A DNA stretch of 64,000 bases from Pseudomonas eutrophicaquae (GTDB lineage Bacteria > Pseudomonadota > Gammaproteobacteria > Pseudomonadales > Pseudomonadaceae), in NCBI RefSeq assembly GCF_023544715.1, contig NZ_JAMJEZ010000001.1, positions 62,001 to 126,000 of the forward strand. Direction: 5' to 3'. The notes beneath the pieces are model-generated. The model was given only the letters and a program-made list of their open reading frames with translations. It was not told where the DNA came from and did no database searches. Positions 57,802-64,000 of this stretch are shown in pieces (positions within the stretch are counted from its first letter, which is position 1; every line of letters begins with the position of its first letter). Position numbers and translations under genes: made by a program.

Positions 57802-59241
57802 TTATCTGTCGGATGCTGCAGCGGTGGTAGGCGGCGTGCTTTGGGTGTGCAGCTGCAGCCAAGGCACCTGCCCCTCAACGAAGTGGGCCTGCCGTTCGTT
57901 GTTGCTGAAGATGATCGGCACATGATCACCGACCATCAGCACCTTGACGTTCTCTAGGGCGTCACTGGCGAGCAGCTCTGCCAGCCCCTGGAAGAACTGT
58001 GCCTGCAGGCGCAGGTTGCGGCAGGATTCAGTCTGCGGGTCGATGGCAAAGGCAGCGCAGTCAAAGGCATCGATGCGAATGTCGCGCTCGTCGTAGATCG
58101 AATGGCTGTTGAGGGTCAGCCAGTACATGAAGCGCCGGCCGGGCTGGGCAAAGAAGTGGCGGACCTCTTCACGCAGATCCAGATCACAGGCGCCAGGGAA
58201 GGAGTAGCAGCGCTGCGGCCATGCACGACTCTCAAAAAAGGTGCGCTCGGTAAAGCCGATACGGGGATACCACAGGTGCCGGTCGTACATCAGGCTGACC
58301 GCGCCATGCAGTGAGGCCGTGGCATAGCCCTGAGTCTTGAGGCGCTCTGGCAGGCAACCGCTCAGTGAGGGCAGATCATCCTTCAGGTTGAAGTGTCTGG
58401 GCTGCAAACGGCACAGCTCGCGCAGCTCTCCGCTCAGGGTGGGGCCGATGAAGTTCAGCTGTCCCTCGCGTAGCGGCCTTTGCAAGGCCGTAAGGGGTGC
58501 AAGCAGTGCTTGATGGACTCGCGGATCCTGCGCAATGCCCCAGGATTCATTGACGATCAATAGCAAGCGCTCGCCGGGCAGGGTGCCCTGAGCCAGCTGT
58601 TGATGCCATTCGTCGCTGGCGGCGGCGCCTTCCAGTGGCTTGACGGCGGTGCCGGTGGCGTTGAAGGCCAACAGGAAGTCTTGTGAGCGCGTCTGTAGCA
58701 GACGCTGGGTCTGGCTGGCGACGGCCGGTTCATTGATGGCGCGATAGAAGCTGTCTCCCGCCTCCTTGTCAGTCGCGTAGCTGAGTCCTCCCAAGGCCAG
58801 CAGCAACGCACAGGTTGCTCCGGCGAGACGTGGCGAGAGGCTCGGCCCTCGGCGCGCCAGGATCGCCCACAGCACGCCCAGCAGCAGCACAATGCCCAGC
58901 AGCAACAGCTGATAGCGCAGGGAGGCCTCCAGCGTAAAGCCGATCAGATACCAGGCATCGGCCAGGCGCACGATCGGGAAGATTTGGTTGCTCAGCACCA
59001 TCAAGTCAATGAGAAAAAATGTCACGAACAGCAGCGCCCCGACCAGCTGCCAGCGCACGGCAAAGGCCAGTACCGCCAGGCTGTAGTCGAGGTTGATCCA
59101 GGGGCGCCCCAGGTCCAGCAGCTGACTGGCCAGGATAAAGGCGGCATTGGGTAGCAGGATGGCCAGCAGCAGGCTGCGCAGCAGCGCCAGACAAGGCCCG
59201 AGTCTGCCGTATGTACAGGAAATGCGCAGAGGAGACGGCAT
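57802..59241 (-). CDS. Membrane-bound alkaline-phosphatase-superfamily transferase (sulfatase-like)
   Basis: 479 residues; ATG 59241. About five membrane helices (residues about 15-165) are followed by a periplasmic sulfatase-type domain. Metal and nucleophile motifs can be seen: V-N-E-S-W-G, a probable nucleophile threonine in I-G-P-T-L-S-G-E-L-R, L-N-S-H-S, and V-G-D-H-V-P near the end. The layout resembles LtaS/OpgB/EptA-like enzymes that move phosphoglycerol or phosphoethanolamine to envelope glycans or lipids; the donor and acceptor cannot be told from the sequence. Nearby lptFG and suhB fit an envelope role only loosely. Confidence 0.75.
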   Translation of the reverse strand: MPSPLRISCTYGRLGPCLALLRSLLLAILLPNAAFILASQLLDLGRPWINLDYSLAVLAFAVRWQLVGALLFVTFFLIDLMVLSNQIFPIVRLADAWYLIGFTLEASLRYQLLLLGIVLLLGVLWAILARRGPSLSPRLAGATCALLLALGGLSYATDKEAGDSFYRAINEPAVASQTQRLLQTRSQDFLLAFNATGTAVKPLEGAAASDEWHQQLAQGTLPGERLLLIVNESWGIAQDPRVHQALLAPLTALQRPLREGQLNFIGPTLSGELRELCRLQPRHFNLKDDLPSLSGCLPERLKTQGYATASLHGAVSLMYDRHLWYPRIGFTERTFFESRAWPQRCYSFPGACDLDLREEVRHFFAQPGRRFMYWLTLNSHSIYDERDIRIDAFDCAAFAIDPQTESCRNLRLQAQFFQGLAELLASDALENVKVLMVGDHVPIIFSNNERQAHFVEGQVPWLQLHTQSTPPTTAAASDR

Positions 59242-59461
59242 GACAGCGCCCCGGCTGTGACGAATTGCTATCAGTGTAGATGCTCTGCCCGGTGCGTGCC
59301 GTCTTGCGTGAGAGGCACGCCGGGAGGGTGCCGCGCGGCCTGCAAAAAAATGCCAGTTTTTCTCAAGATTGTCCTAACGCCTTGTCCAGGTGCTGACTAG
59401 CCTGATCAATACGGAGGGTGCAGGTACCCACCGTCAATTGATGAATTCAGTGAGGTGAGAC

Positions 59462-59653
59462 ATGGACATGCAATCGATCAAGCAATCCGTCATGCGCTTT
59501 ATCAAGGATGAAGAAGGTTTGACCATTGTTGAGTACGCCATTGCGGGTGGGCTGATTGCCGTGGGTGTTGTGGCAGCATTCATCACGCTGGGCGGCGCCG
59601 TTCAGGACAATATCGAAGACCTGACCAGCGCTGTGCAGTCTCGTCCCAGCTAA
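59462..59653 (+). CDS. flp: Flp-type (class IVb) pilin
   Basis: 63 residues; ATG 59462 with GAGGTGAG upstream. A basic leader of 19 residues ends in E-E-G. The mature protein begins L-T-I-V-E-Y-A-I-A-G-G and has one hydrophobic helix; E and Y at +5/+6 after the cleaved glycine are the Flp signature. It is cleaved by the prepilin peptidase encoded next and is the structural subunit of the Tad pilus. The 220-bp region upstream (59242-59461) has an A/T-rich tract (59343-59365) but no clear sigma-54 or other promoter. Confidence 0.93.
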   Translation: MDMQSIKQSVMRFIKDEEGLTIVEYAIAGGLIAVGVVAAFITLGGAVQDNIEDLTSAVQSRPS

Positions 59654-59681
59654 TGAGCATGGATGCCTATCGGGGGCTGCC

Positions 59682-60203
59682 TTGACAACGCCACTGATGA
59701 TCTTCTTGGCCGTTGCAGCGCTTCACGATTTGCGCCACCACCGCCTGCCTAACCTCTACCTGCTTGCCGGACTGTGTGTCGCCTTGGCGCTGCAGTTCTG
59801 GCAAGCCGGTGGGGCCGGGTTGGCGGCAGCGGGCGGCGGCTTTCTGCTGGGGCTGCTGGCCTTCCTGCCCTTCTATATCCGGGGTGGCATGGCCGCTGGC
59901 GACGTCAAGCTGATGGCCGTGGTCGGGGCTTTTATTGGCGGCTGGATGGTGTTGTGGGCTGCGCTGTGCAGTCTCTTGGCCGGCAGTCTGCTGGCGCTGG
60001 GGTATCTGCTCTGGCGCGGTCAGCTGGCCAGTGTGCTGGGTCGCTACTGGGCCAGTGCGGGACTGCGCCGCTACATCCCGGCGACGGACGACTCCGCTGC
60101 CCGGCACCGCTTCCCTTATGCGCTGGCGATTGCGGTCGGCACCGTGTGCAGCCTGTATCTGCCTTCGCCCTTGATGCCGCTGTTGTCACGCTTCGCTATC
60201 TGA
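59682..60203 (+). CDS. tadV: Prepilin peptidase, TadV/CpaA type (A24A)
   Basis: 173 residues from TTG 59682, with GGGGG a few nt upstream; ATG 59697 is the alternative. It is a multi-helix A24 aspartic peptidase with the two catalytic aspartates in L-H-D-L-R-H-H-R-L-P-N and G-D-V-K-L. It lacks the N-terminal methylase domain found in PilD, as expected for TadV/FppA. It processes the Flp pilin encoded just before it. Confidence 0.9.
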   Translation: MTTPLMIFLAVAALHDLRHHRLPNLYLLAGLCVALALQFWQAGGAGLAAAGGGFLLGLLAFLPFYIRGGMAAGDVKLMAVVGAFIGGWMVLWAALCSLLAGSLLALGYLLWRGQLASVLGRYWASAGLRRYIPATDDSAARHRFPYALAIAVGTVCSLYLPSPLMPLLSRFAI

Positions 60204-60252
60204 GCAGGGGTGCTGCGGCGCTACCCCCTCGCTGAACAATAAGGAGTGCATC

Positions 60253-61596
60253 ATGCACCAGCCCGGGATTTCGGGAGACTCGTCTCCCCGGCAGGGCGCT
60301 GTGCCCGATGTCAGCCAGCCGCGCAGCATGGCTGAGACCGGGCTGTCCGAACTGCTGCTCACCGACCTTCTCTGCAAGCACCTGTATGACGCCGGCAGCC
60401 TGGATGCCGGCAAGCTGATGCAGCGCACCGGTCTTGCCGGGCCGGTACTCGATGAGCTGATCGGCCTGATGCGCCGTGATGGACGGCTCGAGGTGCTGGG
60501 GCAGGCCGGCGTGCGTGGCGTAGGGCTGCGTTACGGCTTGACTGAGCGGGGGCGCACCGTGGCCCGCGAGGCGATGGAGCGCAACAGTTACCTGGGGCCG
60601 GCCCCCTATCCGATCGAGCGCTACCGGGAACTGCTCAAGGCGCAGACCGTGCACCACGCCACCGTCACTGCACCACGCATGCACGAGGCCTTCACGGGGC
60701 TGGTGGTGCATGAGGTGATGCTGGATCGCTTGGGCGCCGCCCTCAACTCCGGTCGCGCCATGATGCTGTACGGCCCGGCGGGGACCGGCAAGACCTTTAT
60801 CGGCAGCAAGCTGATCCGCCTGTTCGATGAGGCGATCTGGGTGCCCCATGCGGTCGCCATCAACGAAATCGTCATCGAAATCTACGATCCCCAAGTGCAT
60901 CGGCTGATTGAGGTGGATGAACCGGAGCAGCCGAATCTGCTACTCGAAGATGGCCATGATCGCCGCCTGCTGCGTTGCAAGCGCCCGGTGGTGGTGACCG
61001 GCGGCGAGCTGACCATGGATCAGCTGGAAATCCGCCACGACGCCATCACCCACCGCTCCGAAGCCCCCCTGCAACTCAAGGCAGGTAACGGCATCTTCAT
61101 CATCGACGATCTGGGGCGGCAGAGCATGCCGCCCGCCAAGCTGCTCAACCGCTGGATCGTGCCGATGGAGGAGAAGAAGGAATACCTGAACCTTGGCGGC
61201 GGCCGGCACAGTGAGCTGCCCTTTGACGTGATTCTGGTGTTCTCCACCAACATCAATCCACTGCAACTGGCGGATGAAGCCTTCCTGCGGCGGATTGGCT
61301 ACAAGGTCTATTTCACTTACCTGACCCGCGATGAATATGCGCAGATCTGGCGTCAGGAAATGGAAAAACTCGGCCTCGCTTTCGACCCTGAGCTGCTCCA
61401 GTACGTGCTGGACGAGCTGCACGCGGCCGAAAAAGTCCCCCTCTTGCCCTGTCATCCCCGAGACATCTTGGGCATGGCCATGGATCGCAAGCGCTATCTG
61501 GGCTCTTCAGGGCCGCTGGTACCGCGCGATGTGGAGTGGGCGTGGCGCAGTTACTTCGTCCGTGTACGGGATTTCGAGCAAGGAGATAAGTCATGA
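60253..61596 (+). CDS. AAA+ ATPase with N-terminal winged-helix domain in the Tad operon
   Basis: 447 residues; ATG 60253 with AAGGAG 6 nt upstream. Residues about 30-105 look like a winged-helix domain (L-L-L-T-D-L-L-C-K-H-L ... R-Y-G-L-T-E-R-G-R). The AAA+ core has Walker A G-P-A-G-T-G-K-T (174-181), Walker B I-F-I-I-D-D (281-286), sensor I S-T-N (331-333) and a likely arginine finger in F-L-R-R-I-G-Y-K. It is not a TadA/CpaF or TadZ protein, since it lacks their His-box or deviant Walker motifs. It overlaps cpaB by 4 nt, so it is part of the operon. I cannot name it; a regulator, chaperone or disassembly factor for pilus proteins is possible. Confidence 0.8.
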   Translation: MHQPGISGDSSPRQGAVPDVSQPRSMAETGLSELLLTDLLCKHLYDAGSLDAGKLMQRTGLAGPVLDELIGLMRRDGRLEVLGQAGVRGVGLRYGLTERGRTVAREAMERNSYLGPAPYPIERYRELLKAQTVHHATVTAPRMHEAFTGLVVHEVMLDRLGAALNSGRAMMLYGPAGTGKTFIGSKLIRLFDEAIWVPHAVAINEIVIEIYDPQVHRLIEVDEPEQPNLLLEDGHDRRLLRCKRPVVVTGGELTMDQLEIRHDAITHRSEAPLQLKAGNGIFIIDDLGRQSMPPAKLLNRWIVPMEEKKEYLNLGGGRHSELPFDVILVFSTNINPLQLADEAFLRRIGYKVYFTYLTRDEYAQIWRQEMEKLGLAFDPELLQYVLDELHAAEKVPLLPCHPRDILGMAMDRKRYLGSSGPLVPRDVEWAWRSYFVRVRDFEQGDKS

Positions 61597-62405
61597 AACT
61601 GCGAACGTTGCTGTTATTGGGCTTTTCAGTGCTGTTTGCACTGGCGGCCGTCTGGCTGGCCAACACCATGCTGGAGTCGCGCCTTGCGGTGCGTGAGCAG
61701 GCAGAAGACGTCACGGAGGTGATGGTGGCGGCTTTGCCGATTCCGTTCGGGCGCACCATCGAGGAGCGCCATCTGCGTGCGGTCAGCCTGCCCAGAAATG
61801 CAACGCCCGCTGACAGCTTTGCCAATGTCGGTGAGCTGATCGGCAAGGTGGCAACGGCGGAAATCCTCGAAGGCGATGTCGTGCGGCGTGCCCGGGTCTC
61901 CGAGCATCTGGGCGGCAGTACTCTGGCTGCGCTGATTGAGCCGAACAAGCGTGCGCTGACCGTGCGGGTCAACGATGTGATCGGGGTGGGTGGTTTCCTG
62001 CTGCCGGGTAACCGGGTTGATGTGCTTGCCGCACGCAGTGGCAACAGCGATGTCGCCCAGGTGCGCACCGTGCTGGAAAACCTGCGCGTACTGGCGGTCG
62101 ATCAGACCGTCAGTACCAACAAGACCGACCCTGTGCTGGTGCGCGCCGTGACCCTGGAAATGACCCTTGAGGAAGCGGAAAAGCTCTTCAAGGCCGAAAC
62201 CGAGGGCCGGTTGCAACTGGCGCTGCGTAATCCGCTGGATGACAGCCGCCTGGCCGTAGAGCCGCCGCCCAGTGCGCCGGCACCGGCTGTGGCTGCACCG
62301 ACGCCGCCCAAGGCCGCGCCCGTGGTGCGGCGCAGCGTCCCTGCTCCGGTACAGATCACCATCATTCGCGGCACATCGATCGAGCGTCAGGGCTTGCAGC
62401 GCTGA
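61593..62405 (+). CDS. cpaB: Flp pilus assembly protein CpaB/RcpC
   Basis: 270 residues; ATG 61593 overlaps the previous stop. An N-terminal membrane anchor is followed by a SAF domain (about 40-105: V-A-A-L-P-I-P-F-G-R-T-I) and the RcpC/CpaB domain (I-G-V-G-G-F-L-L-P-G-N-R-V-D-V-L). A proline/alanine-rich linker precedes a short conserved C-terminus, I-T-I-I-R-G. It is periplasmic and works with the secretin. Confidence 0.92.
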   Translation: MKLRTLLLLGFSVLFALAAVWLANTMLESRLAVREQAEDVTEVMVAALPIPFGRTIEERHLRAVSLPRNATPADSFANVGELIGKVATAEILEGDVVRRARVSEHLGGSTLAALIEPNKRALTVRVNDVIGVGGFLLPGNRVDVLAARSGNSDVAQVRTVLENLRVLAVDQTVSTNKTDPVLVRAVTLEMTLEEAEKLFKAETEGRLQLALRNPLDDSRLAVEPPPSAPAPAVAAPTPPKAAPVVRRSVPAPVQITIIRGTSIERQGLQR

Positions 62406-62433
62406 GCCTTGGGATACAGAGAGGATTTCGAAG

Positions 62434-63888
62434 ATGGACACTATTCGCAGATTCGGTTCATCCGCACTGTGCCTGCTCGTGACGGGGTTGCTGAGTATTC
62501 AGAGCCATGCGGCGGGGCCAGCCGGTGGACACACGGGCAGCATCGAAGTGCCGATTTACAAGTCGCGGGTACTGGATACCCCGACGGGCATCCGGCGCAT
62601 TTCAGTCGGTAATCCCGGCATTGCCGACGTCCTGATCACCAACCCCAATGAGCTATACCTGCTGGGGCGCGCCCTGGGCAGCACCAACGTGATGCTCTGG
62701 GATGCCCGTGGCCGCCTGATCGAGACGCTGGACGTGGCGGTGGTACACGACCTGAATCAGCTCAAGGCGCAGCTGCATGAGCTGTTCCCCAATGAGCGGA
62801 TTGCCGTGTACAGCTCGCAGGGCTCTCTGGTGCTGCGTGGCCAGGTGTCGAGTGCGGCGGTGATGGATACGGCCATCAAGGTGGCCAAGACCTATGCCGC
62901 GCAGAGCGAGAGCATCGTGCAGGGCGAGGGGGAAGCGGCCAAGGCGGCGCCCAGCCGCTCCCTGCAGGTGATCAACCTGATGAGCATCGGTGGCAGTCAG
63001 CAGGTGATGCTGGAGGTCAAGGTGGCCGAGATGCAGCGCAGCCTGATCAAGCGCATCGGCGTGAACTTCAAGGCGCTGGACTTTGGCTCATCCGGGCGCT
63101 GGAACATCGGCGGATTCAATAATGCGACCGGTCTTGCCAGCGGGCTGTTCGGCAGTGGCAAGGGCCTTTTGGCCAGCTTTGCATCGGACAACTTCACCCT
63201 GGACATGGTCATCGAGGCAGCCAAGGACAACGGTTCGGCCAAGATCCTTGCCGAGCCGACCCTGACCACCCTGACCGGCCAGCAGGCTGAGTTCATCTCC
63301 GGGGGCGAGTTCCCGATTCCGGTCAGTGACAACGATGGCATCACCATCGACTACAAGGAATTTGGCGTCGGGGTGAAGTTCATGCCGGTGGTGCTCGACT
63401 CCGGGCGTATCAACCTCAACCTGAATGTGCTGGTCAGCGAGCTGAGCAACACCAACAGCGTGCTGCTCAACACCGGCCTAGGTGGCAACACGGCGGTCAG
63501 CCAGGTCGTGCCTGCGCTGACCAAGCGCAGCGCCAAGTCGACGGTAGAGCTTGGTGACGGGCAGACCATCGCGATTGCGGGGCTGATCAACGACAGTGCG
63601 CGTGATTTTGTCAGTCGCTTCCCGGGGCTGGGTGACATCCCGGTGCTGGGGCATCTGTTCCGCAGTCAGGAGTTCATCAGTGGTGAGACGGAGCTGGTGA
63701 TTCTGGTAACGCCCTATCTGGTCAAGCCGACCGATGCCCGGGCGGTGCGCCTGCCGACCGAGCGCTTCGTGGAACCGAGCGATCTGGACTTCTACCTGCT
63801 GGGCAAGACCAAGGGTGATACCGGTGAGCACCGCGTACCGGTCAGCCTGGGCATCAGCGAGGGCCGCTTCGGCCACGATCTGGATTGA
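62434..63888 (+). CDS. rcpA: Flp pilus secretin CpaC/RcpA
   Basis: 484 residues from ATG 62434, with GAGAGG upstream. A signal peptide is followed by a pilus-formation N-domain (V-P-I-Y-K-S-R-V-L-D-T-P ... I-A-D-V-L-I-T-N-P-N), a BON-like segment (L-V-L-R-G-Q-V-S-S-A-A-V) and the secretin domain (about 215-430: V-M-L-E-V-K-V-A-E-M, A-K-I-L-A-E-P-T-L, S-G-G-E-F-P-I-P, G-V-G-V-K-F-M-P-V-V, F-P-G-L-G-D-I-P-V-L-G-H-L-F). It forms the outer-membrane channel of the Tad system. Confidence 0.95.
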   Translation: MDTIRRFGSSALCLLVTGLLSIQSHAAGPAGGHTGSIEVPIYKSRVLDTPTGIRRISVGNPGIADVLITNPNELYLLGRALGSTNVMLWDARGRLIETLDVAVVHDLNQLKAQLHELFPNERIAVYSSQGSLVLRGQVSSAAVMDTAIKVAKTYAAQSESIVQGEGEAAKAAPSRSLQVINLMSIGGSQQVMLEVKVAEMQRSLIKRIGVNFKALDFGSSGRWNIGGFNNATGLASGLFGSGKGLLASFASDNFTLDMVIEAAKDNGSAKILAEPTLTTLTGQQAEFISGGEFPIPVSDNDGITIDYKEFGVGVKFMPVVLDSGRINLNLNVLVSELSNTNSVLLNTGLGGNTAVSQVVPALTKRSAKSTVELGDGQTIAIAGLINDSARDFVSRFPGLGDIPVLGHLFRSQEFISGETELVILVTPYLVKPTDARAVRLPTERFVEPSDLDFYLLGKTKGDTGEHRVPVSLGISEGRFGHDLD

Positions 63889-63902
63889 ATGAGGGCACTG
63901 CC

Positions 63903-64000
63903 ATGAACGTGATGATTCCTGCTGCGCTGCTGCTTCTGCTGAGCGGCTGTATGTCCTACGACCTTGCGCGGGTTGGTGAGCAGGGCGAGACCGTGCGCGC
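63903..64000 (+). CDS. Lipoprotein, start of the next Tad gene, truncated by the window edge
   Basis: The frame starts at ATG 63903 and is still open at 64000; 32 residues are visible. A short signal peptide ends in the lipobox L-L-S-G-C. Its place directly after the secretin gene, 14 nt away, fits a CpaD/RcpB-type outer-membrane lipoprotein, but too little is seen to decide. Confidence 0.65.
   Translation, partial: MNVMIPAALLLLLSGCMSYDLARVGEQGETVR

Overview
The window is GC-rich, densely coded chromosomal DNA from a gammaproteobacterium that looks like a member of the Pseudomonas lineage. The evidence is the gyrA-serC-pheA-hisC-(tyrA-aroA fusion)-cmk-rpsA order with a fused prephenate dehydrogenase/EPSP synthase, the ubiG-mupP-yciK group, the thiD-thiE-hemL and miaB-phoH-ybeY-corC runs, the lptFG/pepA/holC group, and several small proteins that I recognise from pseudomonads (CcoM-like, DUF2288, DUF2788). 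Family assignments come from reading the translations; no database search was possible. No rRNA, tRNA or CRISPR array was seen.

Layout. 1-8.7 kb is signalling and membrane sensing: a truncated GAF-PAS-GAF histidine kinase at the left edge, divergent from an EAL protein that carries a C-terminal CZB zinc-binding domain, then an MgtC/DUF4010 membrane protein, a symporter-kinase-receiver hybrid resembling CrbS/MxtR, and YciK. 8.8-12.8 kb holds mupP, ubiG and a methylthioadenosine deaminase divergent from mtnA (sulfur salvage). 12.9-23.9 kb is the gyrA-to-rpsA housekeeping run for gyrase, serine and aromatic amino acid synthesis, CMP kinase and ribosomal protein S1, closed by a strong terminator. 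ihfB, which usually follows rpsA, is not there. 23.9-29.4 kb has DUF2288, glxR-hyi (glyoxylate/hydroxypyruvate metabolism), rapA, and two very small genes; one of these looks like the cbb3 oxidase subunit CcoM and sits behind a perfect Anr/FNR box.

29.5-39.8 kb has phaJ1 divergent from a fadD (fatty acid and PHA metabolism), the miaB-phoH-ybeY-corC run, a Sel1-type exported protein, a small membrane protein, hemL, thiE and thiD. 39.9-46.7 kb has rluE, DUF2788, an Lrp/AsnC regulator overlapping a cation-diffusion-facilitator gene, an IS200/IS605-type element with a tnpB broken by a nonsense codon, a lipoprotein gene and hrpB. The element sits about 9 bp upstream of the cation transporter start and appears to have split it from the lipoprotein gene.

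46.7-52.9 kb has an SDR, then a compact minus-strand run copA-cmoM-flavoprotein, with copZ divergent from copA, and holC with a small companion gene. 53-59.2 kb has pepA divergent from lptFG (LPS export), suhB, and a membrane-bound alkaline-phosphatase-superfamily transferase. 59.4 kb to the right edge is the start of a Tad/Flp pilus operon: flp pilin, prepilin peptidase, an unusual winged-helix AAA+ ATPase, cpaB/rcpC, the secretin cpaC/rcpA, and a truncated lipoprotein gene. The least understood items are the EAL-CZB protein, the AAA+ ATPase inside the pilus operon, and the Anr-controlled small membrane protein gene.
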